A DNA stretch of 64,000 nt, from the NCBI GenBank assembly GCA_016791385.1, contig JAEUMR010000085.1:31775-95774 (forward strand), written 5' to 3'. Shown here piece after piece: positions 16,434 through 26,500 of the stretch. The notes beneath the pieces are model-generated. The model saw only the letters and a list, made by a program, of their open reading frames with translations, was not told where the DNA came from and searched no databases. A program made the translations under genes and the position numbers. Source of the stretch: Hyphomonadaceae bacterium. GTDB taxonomy: Bacteria > Pseudomonadota > Alphaproteobacteria > Caulobacterales > Aquidulcibacteraceae. Every line of letters begins with the position of its first letter. Position 1 is the stretch's first letter.

Positions 16434-18638
16434 TCACGCCGCCTTCTTGGCGCCGAAGCGCTCGTAGAAGGACTGGTTGGTCTTGGCCATGTCGCGCAAC
16501 AGCTTGTTCGGGCGGAAGCGCTCGCCGTACGTGTCGGCAAGGCGATCGGCTTCTTCCACGAACTTCGCCGTGCCCCAGAACAGGTCGATGTAGCTGATGC
16601 AGCCGCCGGTGTACGGGGCGAAGCCCCAGGCCAGGATCGAGCCGACGTCGGCATCGCGCGGATCGGTGATCACGCCCTCTTCGAAGCAACGCGCCACTTC
16701 GATGCACTGACGGAAAAGATAGCGCTTGGTCAGCTCCGCCTTCAGGTCCGGCGGGCATTCCTTCACCTTCACTTCGACCTTTTCGGCGAGCCCCGGCCAG
16801 ATGCGCGTCGGCTTGCCGTCGTCGCCATACTCGTAATAGCCCTTGCCGCCCTTGCGGCCGACACGGCCCTTTTCTTCGACGATCCACGACAGCAAGTTCG
16901 CGCGCGGGTCCTTCTTGTAGTCTTGCTGATTGAGTTCGGCGTTGGTCTTGCCGATCTTCAGCGCGGTATCGAGGCCGACGCTGTCGGACACTTCGAGAGC
17001 GCCCATCGGCATGCCGCACTGGCGCCCGACATTCTCGATGATCGCCGGCGCGATTCCTTCCATCAGCATCTCGACGCCTTCAGCCGGATAGGTGCCGAAG
17101 CAGCGCGAGGTATAGAAGCCGCGGAAGTCATTGACGATGATCGGCGTCTTACGGATCTTCAGCACATAATCGATCGCCTTGGCGACGGTTTCGTCCGTCG
17201 TTTCCTTGCCGCGGATCAGCTCGACTAGGCCCATGCGCTCGACCGGCGAGAAGAAGTGGATGCCGATGAAGTTCTTCGGTCGCACCGAAGCTTCGGCCAG
17301 ACCGGTGATCGGCAGCGTCGACGTGTTCGAGCCAAACACGGCGGTGTCGCCAAGGAAGGCTTCGGCCTTCTTGGTGACTTCCGCCTTGAGCGCCGGGCTT
17401 TCGAACACAGCCTCGACGACCAGGTCTGAGCCCTTGATCAGCGAATAATCGGTCGAAGGGGTGATGCGCGCGAGGATCTCGTCGCCCTTTTCCTTGGTGA
17501 GCTTGCCGCGCGAGACGTCCTTGTCGACGATGCGCTTGGAATAGGCCTTGCCCTTCTCGGCGCTCTCTTGGCTGACATCGAGCAGCACCGTCTCGATGCC
17601 GGCCTTCGCCTGCACGTAGGCGATGCCCGCGCCCATCAGGCCCGCGCCGAGCACAGCGACCTTCTTCACCTGATATTCCGGGAAGCCTTGCGGGCGATTG
17701 CCGCCCTTGCCGAGCGCCTGCATGTTCACGAACAGCGTGCGGATCATGCCCTTCGCTTGCGGCGTGTTCGCCGTCTTGATGAAGTAGCGGCTTTCGATGC
17801 GCAGCGCCGCATCGATCGGCACCTGAATGCCTTCATAGATGCACGACAGAATATTGCGCTGGGCCGGATAGTTCAGGTTGGTCTGCTTGGAGACCATGGC
17901 GTTGCCGCCGACATAGGTGATCGCGCCGCCCGCCGTGAACGGGCCGTCCTTCACGCGGAAGCCCTTCACGTCCCACGGCGCCACCGCCTTCGGGTTCGCC
18001 TTCACCCAGGCCTTCGCCGCTTCGACGGTTTTGCCGGCCGGCACGACTTCATTGATGAAGCCGAGGCCCTTGGCTTCCTGCGGCGACTTGTCGGCGCCTT
18101 GCAGGATCATCATCGCCGCGTTCTGCACGCCAATCAGGCGCGGCAGACGTTGCGTGCCGCCCGCGCCCGGCAACAGCCCGACCTTAGATTCCGGCAGGCC
18201 GAACTTGATCTTCGGATTGTCCGCCGCGACGCGATAATGGCAGGCGAGCGCGATTTCGAGGCCGCCGCCGAGCGCCAAACCTTCGAGCGCCACAGCCACC
18301 GGCTTGCCGCAGGTTTCCAGCGCGCGGAATGACTTGTTGAGCGTGAAGCTCTGCTCGAATTGCTTCTTCAGCTTTTCTTCTTCGCTCTTGGGCTCGTCCT
18401 TGGCTTGCGCGCTGCCGCGCTGGTTCATCTCGCCAAGGTCGGCGCCGGCGCAGAAGCCGCTGGCTTTGCCCGAGCAAATCACCGCGCCCTTGATCTTGTC
18501 GTCGCTCTTCAGCGTGTCGACCAGCGTAACCAGGTCACGCATCACCGAGCCGGTGATGGTGTTCATGGAGCGGCCCGGCACGTCGAATGTAATGAGCGCG
18601 ATGCCGTCGCTGTCGACGTCGATCTTGAAGTTTTCCAT
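16434..18638 (-). CDS. fadB: Fatty-acid oxidation complex alpha subunit (enoyl-CoA hydratase / 3-hydroxyacyl-CoA dehydrogenase)
   Basis: A 734-residue two-enzyme protein. Residues 1-190 are a crotonase hydratase (LEGLALGGGLEIALACHYRV and FGLPESKVGLLPGAGGTQRL carry the catalytic glutamates). From about 330 a NAD-binding Rossmann fold begins (VAVLGAGLMGAGIAYVQAKAG), followed by SNTSTLPI, NFIGIHFFSPV and the 3-hydroxyacyl-CoA dehydrogenase C-terminal domains (NDFRGFYTSRCFG). It catalyses hydration of 2-enoyl-CoA and oxidation of 3-hydroxyacyl-CoA. It works with the thiolase encoded just upstream (18745). Whether it behaves as FadB or FadJ in vivo cannot be told from sequence. Confidence 0.94.
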   Translation of the reverse strand: MENFKIDVDSDGIALITFDVPGRSMNTITGSVMRDLVTLVDTLKSDDKIKGAVICSGKASGFCAGADLGEMNQRGSAQAKDEPKSEEEKLKKQFEQSFTLNKSFRALETCGKPVAVALEGLALGGGLEIALACHYRVAADNPKIKFGLPESKVGLLPGAGGTQRLPRLIGVQNAAMMILQGADKSPQEAKGLGFINEVVPAGKTVEAAKAWVKANPKAVAPWDVKGFRVKDGPFTAGGAITYVGGNAMVSKQTNLNYPAQRNILSCIYEGIQVPIDAALRIESRYFIKTANTPQAKGMIRTLFVNMQALGKGGNRPQGFPEYQVKKVAVLGAGLMGAGIAYVQAKAGIETVLLDVSQESAEKGKAYSKRIVDKDVSRGKLTKEKGDEILARITPSTDYSLIKGSDLVVEAVFESPALKAEVTKKAEAFLGDTAVFGSNTSTLPITGLAEASVRPKNFIGIHFFSPVERMGLVELIRGKETTDETVAKAIDYVLKIRKTPIIVNDFRGFYTSRCFGTYPAEGVEMLMEGIAPAIIENVGRQCGMPMGALEVSDSVGLDTALKIGKTNAELNQQDYKKDPRANLLSWIVEEKGRVGRKGGKGYYEYGDDGKPTRIWPGLAEKVEVKVKECPPDLKAELTKRYLFRQCIEVARCFEEGVITDPRDADVGSILAWGFAPYTGGCISYIDLFWGTAKFVEEADRLADTYGERFRPNKLLRDMAKTNQSFYERFGAKKAA

Positions 18639-18705
18639 CGGACCTACCCCTATATGCGTACTAGTCTTTGTGTGCTGTCAGCGCGCGCTGTCGCTTTCGA
18701 TAGGT

Positions 18706-18738
18706 GACGCCCCGGCAGCGCGCGCTTGCCGGGGCGTC
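18706..18738. promoter_or_regulatory. Strong hairpin between fadA and fadB
   Basis: Perfect 12-base arms GACGCCCCGGCA (18706-18717) and TGCCGGGGCGTC (18727-18738) with a 9-base loop. It lies in the 106-base gap between the two genes, and no T-run follows on the minus strand, so it is more likely an RNA-processing or stability element, or a leaky attenuator, than a full terminator. Confidence 0.5.
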
Positions 18739-18744
18739 GCCGCA

Positions 18745-19959
18745 TCAGTTCACGCGTTCGATCACCGTGGCGGTGCCCATACCGGCGCCGACGCAGAGCG
18801 TGATCAGAGCGCGCTCTTTGTTCGAGCGCTCAAGTTCATCGACCATCGTGCCGAGGATCATCCCGCCGGTAGCGCCAAGCGGGTGACCCATGGCGATAGC
18901 GCCGCCATTGACGTTGACCTTGTCCATGTCGAGGTCGAAAGCCTGCACCCAGCGCAGAACAACGGCCGCGAAAGCTTCGTTGAGCTCCCACAGATCGATG
19001 TCCTTCTTGGTCATGCCGAGGCGGTCCAAGAGCTTCTTGGTCACGAATTCCGGGCCGGTGAGCATGATCGCCGGCTCAGAGCCGATCGAGGCGCCGCCGA
19101 GAATCCGCGCGCGGGGCTTGAGACCCAGCGCATCGCCCATTTCCTTGGTGCCGATCAGCACCGCCGAGGCGCCGTCAACAATGCCCGAGGAATTGCCGGC
19201 ATGGTGGACGTGCTTGACCTTCTCCACTTCCGGATAACGCTGCTGGATGACGCCGTCGAAGCCCGGCATCACTTCGCCTTGCATCACGAAGCTCGCTTCG
19301 AGCGCGGCCAGCGATTGCATCGTCGTGTCAGGGCGCATGTGCTCGTCATGATCGAGCAGCGTGATGCCGATCTGATCCTTCACCGGCACGATCGACTTCT
19401 TGAAGCGCCCTTCCTTCCAGGCCTTCGCCGCGCGCTGCTGGCTTTGCACCGCATAAGCGTCGACATCGTCGCGCGAGAAACCGTACTTGGTGGCGATGAG
19501 GTCCGCGCCGACGCCTTGCGGGGTGAAGTACGTCTTCATCGCGATCGAGGGATCGGTCGCCCAGGAACCGCCGTTCGAGCCCATCGGCACGCGGCTCATC
19601 GCTTCGACGCCGCCGCCGATCGCCAGCTGCGCTTCGCCTGACTTCACCTTCGCCGCGGCGATATTCACTGCTTCCAGGCCCGAGGCGCAGAAGCGGTCGA
19701 CCTGCACGCCAGCGACCGTTTCGGCGTAATTGGCGTTCAGCACCGCGATGCGGGCGATGTCCGAGCCTTGCTCGCCCACTGGCGAGACGCAGCCGAGATG
19801 AACGTCGTCGATCTTCGAGGTGTCGAGATTGTTGCGATCGCGGACCGCTTCCAGAACCTGCGTCGCCAGCGACAGCGCCGTCACTTCGTGCAGCGAGCCG
19901 TTGCTCTTGCCTTTGCCGCGCGGCGTGCGAACCGCGTCATAGATATAGGCCTCAGCCAT
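18745..19959 (-). CDS. fadA: Acetyl-CoA C-acyltransferase (3-ketoacyl-CoA thiolase)
   Basis: A 404-residue thiolase. Nucleophile Cys91 is in [13 protein letters not shown], the catalytic His in [16 protein letters not shown] and the second Cys in [12 protein letters not shown]. It cleaves 3-ketoacyl-CoA to acetyl-CoA and a shortened acyl-CoA, the last step of beta-oxidation. Start 19959 is chosen because the protein then begins [17 protein letters not shown] as in homologues; an upstream reading to 20100 adds a non-homologous Arg-rich segment. It is followed by fadB, its usual partner. Confidence 0.94.
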   Translation of the reverse strand: MAEAYIYDAVRTPRGKGKSNGSLHEVTALSLATQVLEAVRDRNNLDTSKIDDVHLGCVSPVGEQGSDIARIAVLNANYAETVAGVQVDRFCASGLEAVNIAAAKVKSGEAQLAIGGGVEAMSRVPMGSNGGSWATDPSIAMKTYFTPQGVGADLIATKYGFSRDDVDAYAVQSQQRAAKAWKEGRFKKSIVPVKDQIGITLLDHDEHMRPDTTMQSLAALEASFVMQGEVMPGFDGVIQQRYPEVEKVKHVHHAGNSSGIVDGASAVLIGTKEMGDALGLKPRARILGGASIGSEPAIMLTGPEFVTKKLLDRLGMTKKDIDLWELNEAFAAVVLRWVQAFDLDMDKVNVNGGAIAMGHPLGATGGMILGTMVDELERSNKERALITLCVGAGMGTATVIERVN

Positions 19960-20070
19960 TCTCTTCACTCCACTTGCGCCTAACGCATTCGCGCCGGCGC
20001 TTCGCACCCTGCATGGGACCGGAGTCGTCCCTGGCCCAAGACCCGAAGATCTTCGCCTACTCCGCTGACC

Positions 20071-20093
20071 GCTTGCGCCGGGCCGGCGCAAGC
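20071..20093. promoter_or_regulatory. Hairpin upstream of fadA
   Basis: Arms GCTTGCGCC (20071-20079) and GGCGCAAGC (20085-20093) are perfect 9-base complements. The hairpin lies in the 144-base gap between the small coiled-coil gene and fadA and lacks a T-run on the minus strand. It may trim or attenuate the polycistronic message. The fadA promoter could also lie in this gap. Confidence 0.45.
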
Positions 20094-20103
20094 GCGGCAA
20101 AAC

Positions 20104-20340
20104 TCAAATCGAACCGCCGGAATCGGCGATCTTCTGTTCCAGTTCCGCGATCTCGACATCGAGCGCGCTGATCTCGTGCCGCAACGCTTCGATGTCCCGC
20201 TCCATGTCGGCGAGCGCGATCGGATCCTCGGCCGCGTCGATCTCGCCCTTGCTCAATGCCTTGAAGCGCTCGTCGAGCCTCGCCCGCGCGTCAGTCGCCT
20301 TGTTGAGTGCAGCGTAGAGGTCGGCGCGGTCGTCAGCCAT
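20104..20340 (-). CDS. Small coiled-coil protein, hypothetical
   Basis: A 78-residue acidic protein: ADDRADLYAALNKATDARAR, then a heptad-like helix (DMERDIEALRHEISALDVEI) that should form a coiled coil. It overlaps the osmC stop; ATG 20340 is taken because GGAGG lies 7 bases upstream, though an adjacent in-frame ATG at 20343 is also possible. The gene lies inside the beta-oxidation run. Small coiled-coil proteins of this size are often regulatory or scaffold subunits, but no function is assigned. Confidence 0.68.
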   Translation of the reverse strand: MADDRADLYAALNKATDARARLDERFKALSKGEIDAAEDPIALADMERDIEALRHEISALDVEIAELEQKIADSGGSI

Positions 20341-20801
20341 CATGCAGCCTCCACCACGACGTCCGCCTTCACCGAATTGGCGATGAAGCAGGCCTCGTGC
20401 GATTTGTGATGCAGCGCCGCTATATCCTCGGCGCTCGGACGCGTGTCGCCGGACCAGGTCACCTTCGGCTTCAGCGTGATCTTGGTCATCTGCATGCGCC
20501 CGTCCGCGCCCTTCTCCAGCACGCCTTCGGCTGCGTCGACGTAAGTATCGATCACGAAGCCGGCGCGGCGGGCGAAGTCGAGGAAGAAGAGCGCGTGGCA
20601 CGAGGAGAGCGAGGCCACGAACATCTCTTCAGGATCGACCGCATCCTCGCGCGACAGGGGCGGCCGCACCACGTGCGGCGAGGACGACGCCGGCACCGTC
20701 ACGCCGCCGTCGAACGCGATCTCGTGACCGCGCGAATACTTGCCGTCGCTGAACGGCTGCTCACCGCGCTTCCATGTGAGGGTGGCGGTGTACGTGCTCA
20801 T
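20340..20801 (-). CDS. OsmC family protein
   Basis: A 153-residue OsmC/Ohr-fold protein. The conserved cysteine is in VASLSSCHALFFLDFARRAG and the second in SHEACFIANSVKADV, the pair that forms the peroxidatic centre in this family; the N-terminus (YTATLTWKRGEQPFSDGKYS) is the usual beta-sheet. It would reduce organic hydroperoxides, including fatty-acid peroxides. Its start overlaps the acyl-CoA dehydrogenase stop by one base (TGATG), so it is translated with that gene, which suggests protection from peroxide formed by flavin-dependent oxidation. Confidence 0.9.
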   Translation of the reverse strand: MSTYTATLTWKRGEQPFSDGKYSRGHEIAFDGGVTVPASSSPHVVRPPLSREDAVDPEEMFVASLSSCHALFFLDFARRAGFVIDTYVDAAEGVLEKGADGRMQMTKITLKPKVTWSGDTRPSAEDIAALHHKSHEACFIANSVKADVVVEAA

Positions 20802-22594
20802 CAGAACGCTTCCGCCGCCAGCGCCATCACCGGGCCGGCGCCGCTCTTCAGCTTGTGCAGGTGCGCGGACGCATCCGGCAGCGAGCGCGCCAGGAAGTAG
20901 CGACCCGTGACGAGCTTGTTGTCGTAATAGGGATCGGCCGCGCCGCCGTTCTTCTTGGCCGCCAGCGCCGCCTTCGCCTGCAGCGCCCACATATAGGCCA
21001 GCGCCGTGATGCCGAAGAGGTTGAGATAATCGTGGCTGGCGGCGCCGGCATTGTCGAAATTCGTCATGCCGTTCTGCATCAGCCACATCGTGCCGTCCTG
21101 CAGCCAGGCCTTGGCGTTCTTCAGCCCTTCGGTGAACGGGACCAAGTCTTCCTCTTCCTCGTTGGCGGCGATGAAGTCGTCGATCTCGTTGAAGAAGGCG
21201 AAAATCGCGCGCCCGCCATTGGCGCCGAGCTTACGGCCGACCAGGTCGAGCGCCTGAATGCCGTTGGCGCCTTCATAGATCTGCGTGATCCGTGCATCGC
21301 GCACGAATTGGCTCATGCCCCATTCTTCGATGTAGCCGTGGCCGCCATAGACCTGCTGGCAATTGGTAGCGTTGGCGTAGCCCTTGTCGGTCAGATAGCT
21401 TTTGATCACCGGCGTCATCAGGCCCATGTAGTCGTTGGCCTTCTCGCGCAGCTTCTCATCCGGGGAAGCGTGCAGCAGATCGCCATAGAGCGCGGTCCAG
21501 AACGCAAACGCGCGCGCGCCTTCGTTGAACGCCTTCGCATCCATCAGCATGCGGCGGATGTCGGGGTGGACGATGATCGGATCAGCCGGACCATTCGCAT
21601 TTTTCGCGCCGGTGATCGAACGCCCCTGCAGGCGATCCTTCGCGTAGGCAACGCCGTTCTGGTAGGCGACTTCCGATTGCGACAAGCCTTGCAGGCCAAC
21701 GCCGAGGCGGGCCACGTTCATCATCGTGAACATGGCCATCAGGCCTTTGTTTTCCTGGCCGATCAGATAGCCCACAGCATCATCGTAATTGAGCACGCAC
21801 GTCGCATTGCCGTGGATGCCCATCTTCTCTTCGATCTTGCCGCAAACGACGCCGTTGCGCTTGCCCAGCGCGCCGTCAGCGCCAACCAGGAATTTCGGCA
21901 CGATGAAGAGCGAGATGCCTTTGGTGCCCTGCGGCGCGCCTTCGATGCGCGCCAGCACCAGATGGATGATGTTCTTGGCCAGATCGTGCTCGCCGGCGGA
22001 GATGAAAATCTTCTGCCCACTGATGCGATAAGAACCATCCGCCTGCGGAATCGCCTTGGTGCGCAGCATGCCGAGATCGGTGCCGCAATGCGGCTCGGTC
22101 AGGTTCATCGTGCCGGTCCACTCGCCGCTGACCAGCTTCGGCAGATAGGCCTGCTTCTGCGCGTCTGTGCCGTGCTGGTGGATCGCCTCGTAAGCGCCGT
22201 GCGAGAGCCCCGGATACATGCCGAACGCCATGTTCGAGGAGGCCACCATCTCGTTCCAGGCCAGCGCCACGATATGCGGCATGCCCTGGCCGCCATAAGC
22301 GGGATCGCTCGACAGCGAAGACCAGCCCGCCTCGGTAAATTGCCGATAGGCTTCCTTGAACCCGGGCGGGGTCGTCACTGAGCCGTCTTCGCTGCGCTTG
22401 CAGCCGTGCTCGTCGCCAACCTTGTTCAGCGGGGCCAGCACGCCCTCGCAGAACTTCGCGCCTTCTTCCAGCACCTGATTGATCAGGTCGACGGGCGCGT
22501 CGGAGAAGCCCGGCAAGTTCGAGTAGCGCTCGATCTCGAGCACGTTCTGGAGAAGGAAACGGTACTCGCGCAGCGGCGCTTTGTAGGTCGGCAT
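20801..22594 (-). CDS. fadE: Acyl-CoA dehydrogenase
   Basis: A 597-residue acyl-CoA dehydrogenase with the extended C-terminal domain of the long-chain type. Visible: MNLTEPHCGTDLGMLRTKA (FAD and substrate site), ISGQKIFISAGEHD, the catalytic region QVYGGHGYIEEWGMSQFVRD and ITQIYEGANGIQALDLVGRK. It oxidises acyl-CoA to trans-2-enoyl-CoA and passes electrons to electron-transfer flavoprotein. It is the first enzyme gene after the MerR regulator, 80 bases downstream and in the same direction. Confidence 0.93.
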   Translation of the reverse strand: MPTYKAPLREYRFLLQNVLEIERYSNLPGFSDAPVDLINQVLEEGAKFCEGVLAPLNKVGDEHGCKRSEDGSVTTPPGFKEAYRQFTEAGWSSLSSDPAYGGQGMPHIVALAWNEMVASSNMAFGMYPGLSHGAYEAIHQHGTDAQKQAYLPKLVSGEWTGTMNLTEPHCGTDLGMLRTKAIPQADGSYRISGQKIFISAGEHDLAKNIIHLVLARIEGAPQGTKGISLFIVPKFLVGADGALGKRNGVVCGKIEEKMGIHGNATCVLNYDDAVGYLIGQENKGLMAMFTMMNVARLGVGLQGLSQSEVAYQNGVAYAKDRLQGRSITGAKNANGPADPIIVHPDIRRMLMDAKAFNEGARAFAFWTALYGDLLHASPDEKLREKANDYMGLMTPVIKSYLTDKGYANATNCQQVYGGHGYIEEWGMSQFVRDARITQIYEGANGIQALDLVGRKLGANGGRAIFAFFNEIDDFIAANEEEEDLVPFTEGLKNAKAWLQDGTMWLMQNGMTNFDNAGAASHDYLNLFGITALAYMWALQAKAALAAKKNGGAADPYYDNKLVTGRYFLARSLPDASAHLHKLKSGAGPVMALAAEAF

Positions 22595-22629
22595 CAGCGG
22601 CTCCCGCCCGGCAAATAGAAGTGCGGAGA

Positions 22630-22650
22630 GCAGAGGCCGCTCGCCTCTGC
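22630..22650. promoter_or_regulatory. Hairpin between the MerR gene and fadE
   Basis: Arms GCAGAGGC (22630-22637) and GCCTCTGC (22643-22650) are perfect 8-base complements with a 5-base loop. It sits in the 81-base leader ahead of fadE. With no T-run downstream on the minus strand it is more likely an mRNA structure element than a terminator. Confidence 0.4.
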
Positions 22651-22675
22651 CCCCTTTACGAACTTCCTACTCGCT

Positions 22676-23125
22676 TCAGTGAACCTCTTCGAGCCGCTTC
22701 TTGGCTTCCTGCTCGTAAGCGCGCGCCGCGCCTACCGCCGCCGGCGCCGCCGGCTTGGACAGGAATTGTTCCACCTTGCCGATGCTCTCACGCAGCGCCT
22801 CGATCGCTGCGTCAACGTCCTCGCGCTGTTGTTCGAGCGCGACGATACGGGCCTTGTACTTCTTCAGCGCCGTCTGCGCCTGGGCGCGCTGGTCGACCTT
22901 ATAGAGGTCGAGGATTTCCTTGATCTCGATGAGCGAGAGCCCGACCCGCTTGCCGCGCAGGATGAGCTGGAGCCGGGCACGGTCACGGTGGGAATAGACC
23001 CGGTTCATGCCGTCGCGACGCGGCGTCAACAGACCCTTGTCCTCGTAAAATCGGAGCGCCCGCGGGGTGACGTCGAATTCGCGAGCCAGCTGCGAGATTG
23101 TGTAGGTGCGTTCCGGATTAGGCAT
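22676..23125 (-). CDS. MerR family transcriptional regulator of the beta-oxidation operon
   Basis: A 149-residue MerR protein. The winged helix-turn-helix is at residues 7-75 (YTISQLAREFDVTPRALRFY, EDKGLLTP, NRVYSHRDRARLQLILRGKR) and a coiled-coil dimerisation helix follows. There are no cysteines for metal sensing, and an Ala/Pro-rich tail takes the place of a large ligand domain, as in the LiuR-type MerR regulators of acyl-CoA catabolism. Lying at the head of fadE-osmC-fadA-fadB, it is the likely local regulator. The effector is unknown; acyl-CoA is an inference from that group. Confidence 0.85.
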   Translation of the reverse strand: MPNPERTYTISQLAREFDVTPRALRFYEDKGLLTPRRDGMNRVYSHRDRARLQLILRGKRVGLSLIEIKEILDLYKVDQRAQAQTALKKYKARIVALEQQREDVDAAIEALRESIGKVEQFLSKPAAPAAVGAARAYEQEAKKRLEEVH

Positions 23126-23560
23126 GGCGGGGCTCCCAACTCTTATTTGTTCCTTGAAACGCTAACTTCCGTTTACGGTAGGGTCAACTGAAAATGACGC
23201 CTCCGTCATGCTTCCTGCAGTAACGCGACAAGCGCGTACTTCCCCTTCAGCACGACAGGTTGTTTCGCTTTCGATGCTCGGCTTGCCTGTGGCGGTAGCC
23301 AGCCTGGAAGCCCGCCCGCAGTATTCATTGCGGCTCGGCCGGCGGATGCGGGAGCGAACACAAGCAGGCCAAAATGTTTCGTCTTCGCACTGATGCGCGA
23401 GTGCTCTCAAGACTAACTCACGTTTACCGTTTTACTCGCCATTAACACGCCAACTCGTTTGATTGACACTGTTTAACACGGGCGATTCTCGAACTTCCTC
23501 GAGCCGCCCTGGGGTTGGGCGTGAGTTGCGGACGCGCAGCGACACGCGGCGAGGGCGAGA
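23126..23560. promoter_or_regulatory. Divergent promoter region between the MerR gene and podJ
   Basis: 435 bases without a supported gene. On the merR side are CCGTTTACGG (23169-23178) and the dyad TGACG-CCTC-CGTCA (23195-23208), candidate operators. On the podJ side are two direct copies of TTAACACG (23442-23449 and 23473-23480), a TTGACA -35-like hexamer (23463-23468) and a GANTC site GATTC (23484-23488) about 73 bases before the podJ start. TTAAC is a CtrA half-site and GANTC is the CcrM methylation target read by GcrA in Caulobacter. The sites are seen; their use is inferred. Confidence 0.5.
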
Positions 23561-26500
23561 ATGAGCGGCGCGCAAAGCTGGAGCGTAAAGGGCATCGACC
23601 CAAAAGTGCGAGAAGCGGCGCGCGAAGCGGCGGCTCGACAGGGCATGAGCCTTGGCGAGTATCTCAGCCTCGCTTTGCAGGGTGGTCAGGGCGGCGGCGC
23701 GCAAGCGCATCAGCAGCAGCCCCAGCCGCAACATGCCCCTGCTCCGCCGGCGCGGACGCCACGCCGCACGCTCGCCAACGCACCGAACGACATCGAGTCC
23801 GACGACGATTGGCAAGTCGGCAGCGGTGTCGGTTTCGCCACGCGCACCACCGATCCTACGCGCATCGCGCAACGCATCGACTCCATTGAACGGCGCACGC
23901 AACTTGCCGTCACCGGACTCGATCGCGCGGTCTCGACCATCGATCGCTCCGTGCTCGGCCTTGCCGCGCGCATCGAAGACGCCGAAGCGGCCGCCACTGA
24001 AGCAGCCGAACGCATCACCGAAGCGCTCGAACACTTCCGCGTCGCCGGCGAGACGCTAAGCGGCAAGCTCGAACGCGCCGAATACGAAGCGGGCGAAAGC
24101 CGGCGCGCCTATGAAGAGGCGAAGTCGGAAATCAGCGGCGTGCGCGAGCGGCTCGAAGCGCAAGCGGCCACCGCCGAAGAAGTTGCGCGGCGCGCCGATG
24201 CGGCTGCGTCGTACCTGACGCGGGAAATGGAAGGGCGCGACGACGCGCTCAACCAGACGCTGGCCGAAGCCCGCGCCGTTGCCGAAGAAGCCGCACGCCA
24301 AGCGAGCCTTGCCTCCGCCGACGCCGTGAATGAATTGCGCCGCTTGCAGCAAGAGATGAGCGAGCGGCTGGCCGACACCGAAGGCTCAACCCGCCGCGCC
24401 GTTGAAAGCGCCGTGCAGGAAACGCGCGAAGCGCTGCTGGAAGAAGTCGTCCGCCTCGAAGGCGAAATCGCCAAGCGCGTTGGCGCGGCCGATGAAGTGC
24501 GCGCCGAGCAAGCCGCGCTGATCGCGCGCATCGAGCGCGCCGAAGCCAGCGCGCGCGAAAGCACGGCGGGCCTGCGCCAAGCTGCGGGCGCGGCGATCGC
24601 CGACCTCCGCAACTCACAGCTGACGCTCTCGGCGCGTGTGAAGCAGGTCGAAGACGCCGCAGGCGCGGCCGGCACGATCGATGTCGGCGATCTGCGCCAG
24701 GCGCAGCAGGACATCGCCGAGCGCCTGTCCGCGCTTGAGAAGAAGACCGATCACAGCCCACTCAACGACGCGCTCGCCGCGTTCGAACGCCGCCTCGCCA
24801 GCGTCGAAGCCAGCCCGAAGCTGGAAGAGGTCGACGGCGCGGTGAAGACGCTCGATCAGTCGCTGCAGCGCCTGGCCGACCGCATCGCTGAGACAGAATC
24901 CACCGCCAACACCGCCATCCGCACGCTCGAAGAAACCGTGTCCTCGCTCGGCGCCCGCGTCGAGCAGAATGACACCACGCAAGAAACCGAAGCCGTGCGC
25001 GCCTTGCTCGAACAGCGCCTCGACACCATGGCGCAATCGGTTTCGGAAATGGTCGACGCCGCCCGCAGCGAACTTGCGGGCCAGTTGCAGGCGGTGATGG
25101 AAGGCGTCGCCGGCGAAGGCCTCGAAGAGGCGATCGCCGACGTCAACCGCCGCCTTGCCTCCGCTGAACGCCGCCAAGCGCAGACGATCGAGGCCATCTC
25201 GCTCGAAATCAAGCGCATGTCGGAAACGGTCGACAAGCGCCTGCGCGCGGTCGAAGCGCGCAACGACGACGCCGCCGCCTCTGCCGTGCGCGAAGAACTG
25301 ACGCGCATGGCCAACACGCTCGAGCACCGCTTCGACGAGATCGAGCGCCGCGAAGCCGCCGCGTTCGACCGCATGGGCCTCGAAGTCGGCCGCCTCTCCG
25401 ATCGCCTCGAAGAGCGCGTCGGCGCGGTCGAGACGCGCAGCGCGCAAGCGATCGAGCATGTCGGCGAGCAAGTCGCGCGCATGGCCGAGCGTTTTGGCCA
25501 ACGCCACGAAACGCTGGCGCGCGAACTCGGCGAGCGCATGCTCGACAGCGAAGAACGCGCCGGCAGCAAGGTGGCCGAGGCGATCAGCTCGATCATGCAG
25601 CGCCTGCAGGAGGTCGAAGAGCGCTCGCAGGAAGCCATCACGCCGGTGCAGAAGGCGGTGTCCAGCGTCGCCACCAAGCTGGAGCAGTTCGAAAGCGAGC
25701 GTGGCGGTTCAACAGCGGCCGAACCGCTCTACGAGCCGGCGCCGACGCCTTCGCGCCGCTTCGACGATTTCCCCTCGTTCGGTGACGACCTCGGCGACGC
25801 CATCGATCTGACCGGCGATCCTGAACCGTACGTGTCGCCGCGCGACGCGGCCCAGCCGCTGCGCGCCGGACCGCTGCCGCCCACACCACAACTGACGCCG
25901 AACACGCCGCCGGTGCTGCAAACCGCCAGCGACGATGACATCTATTTCGAAGAACACGCCGAACATCAGATCGAAAGCGATCTGCTCGATGATGAAACCG
26001 AAGCCGACGGCATCGCCTTCGTCGAGCCGGAAGCGGCGCCGCAGCCGGAATTCACCGCCGCGGCCGACGAGCCGTTGTCGCAAGCGTTCGATGCGCCGGC
26101 GCCCGCAGCGCCGCTGCAAGGCCATCACGACGACGATCTGCTGATCGAAGACGCGTTCGATGATTTCGCGAGCGAGGCGCCGCCCCCGCCGCCGGAAGAC
26201 GACGACTTCTGGTCGCCCGAAGAGATGAGCAGCGCTGCGGACGATGCTGAAGCGGGTCAGCAACCGCCGGCGGTCGAGCCATCCGACCTGTTCGGCGCGG
26301 AGGCGCCCGCGCTCAATCTCACCGACGAGCAGACGCCGGCGGCGAAGAACGATTATCTCAGCGCCGCACGCAAAGCGGCGCAGGCGCAATCGCTGCCAAA
26401 GACGCGCGCTGAACCGGGCGCGACGCCGCAACTCAGCCTGCGCGGGTCGAGCCGCATCATCCTCTGGGGCGCAGCCAGCGCCATCGCGGTCGCGCTTGTC

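Noticed and set aside
20855-22381. A 508-codon open frame on the plus strand opposite fadE
   Set aside because: It is antisense to a well-conserved dehydrogenase; the product is His/Arg/Ala-rich with no motif, as expected for GC-rich mirror frames.
23162-23410. 82-codon minus-strand frame upstream of the MerR gene
   Set aside because: It covers the divergent promoter region; no ribosome site and no recognisable domain.
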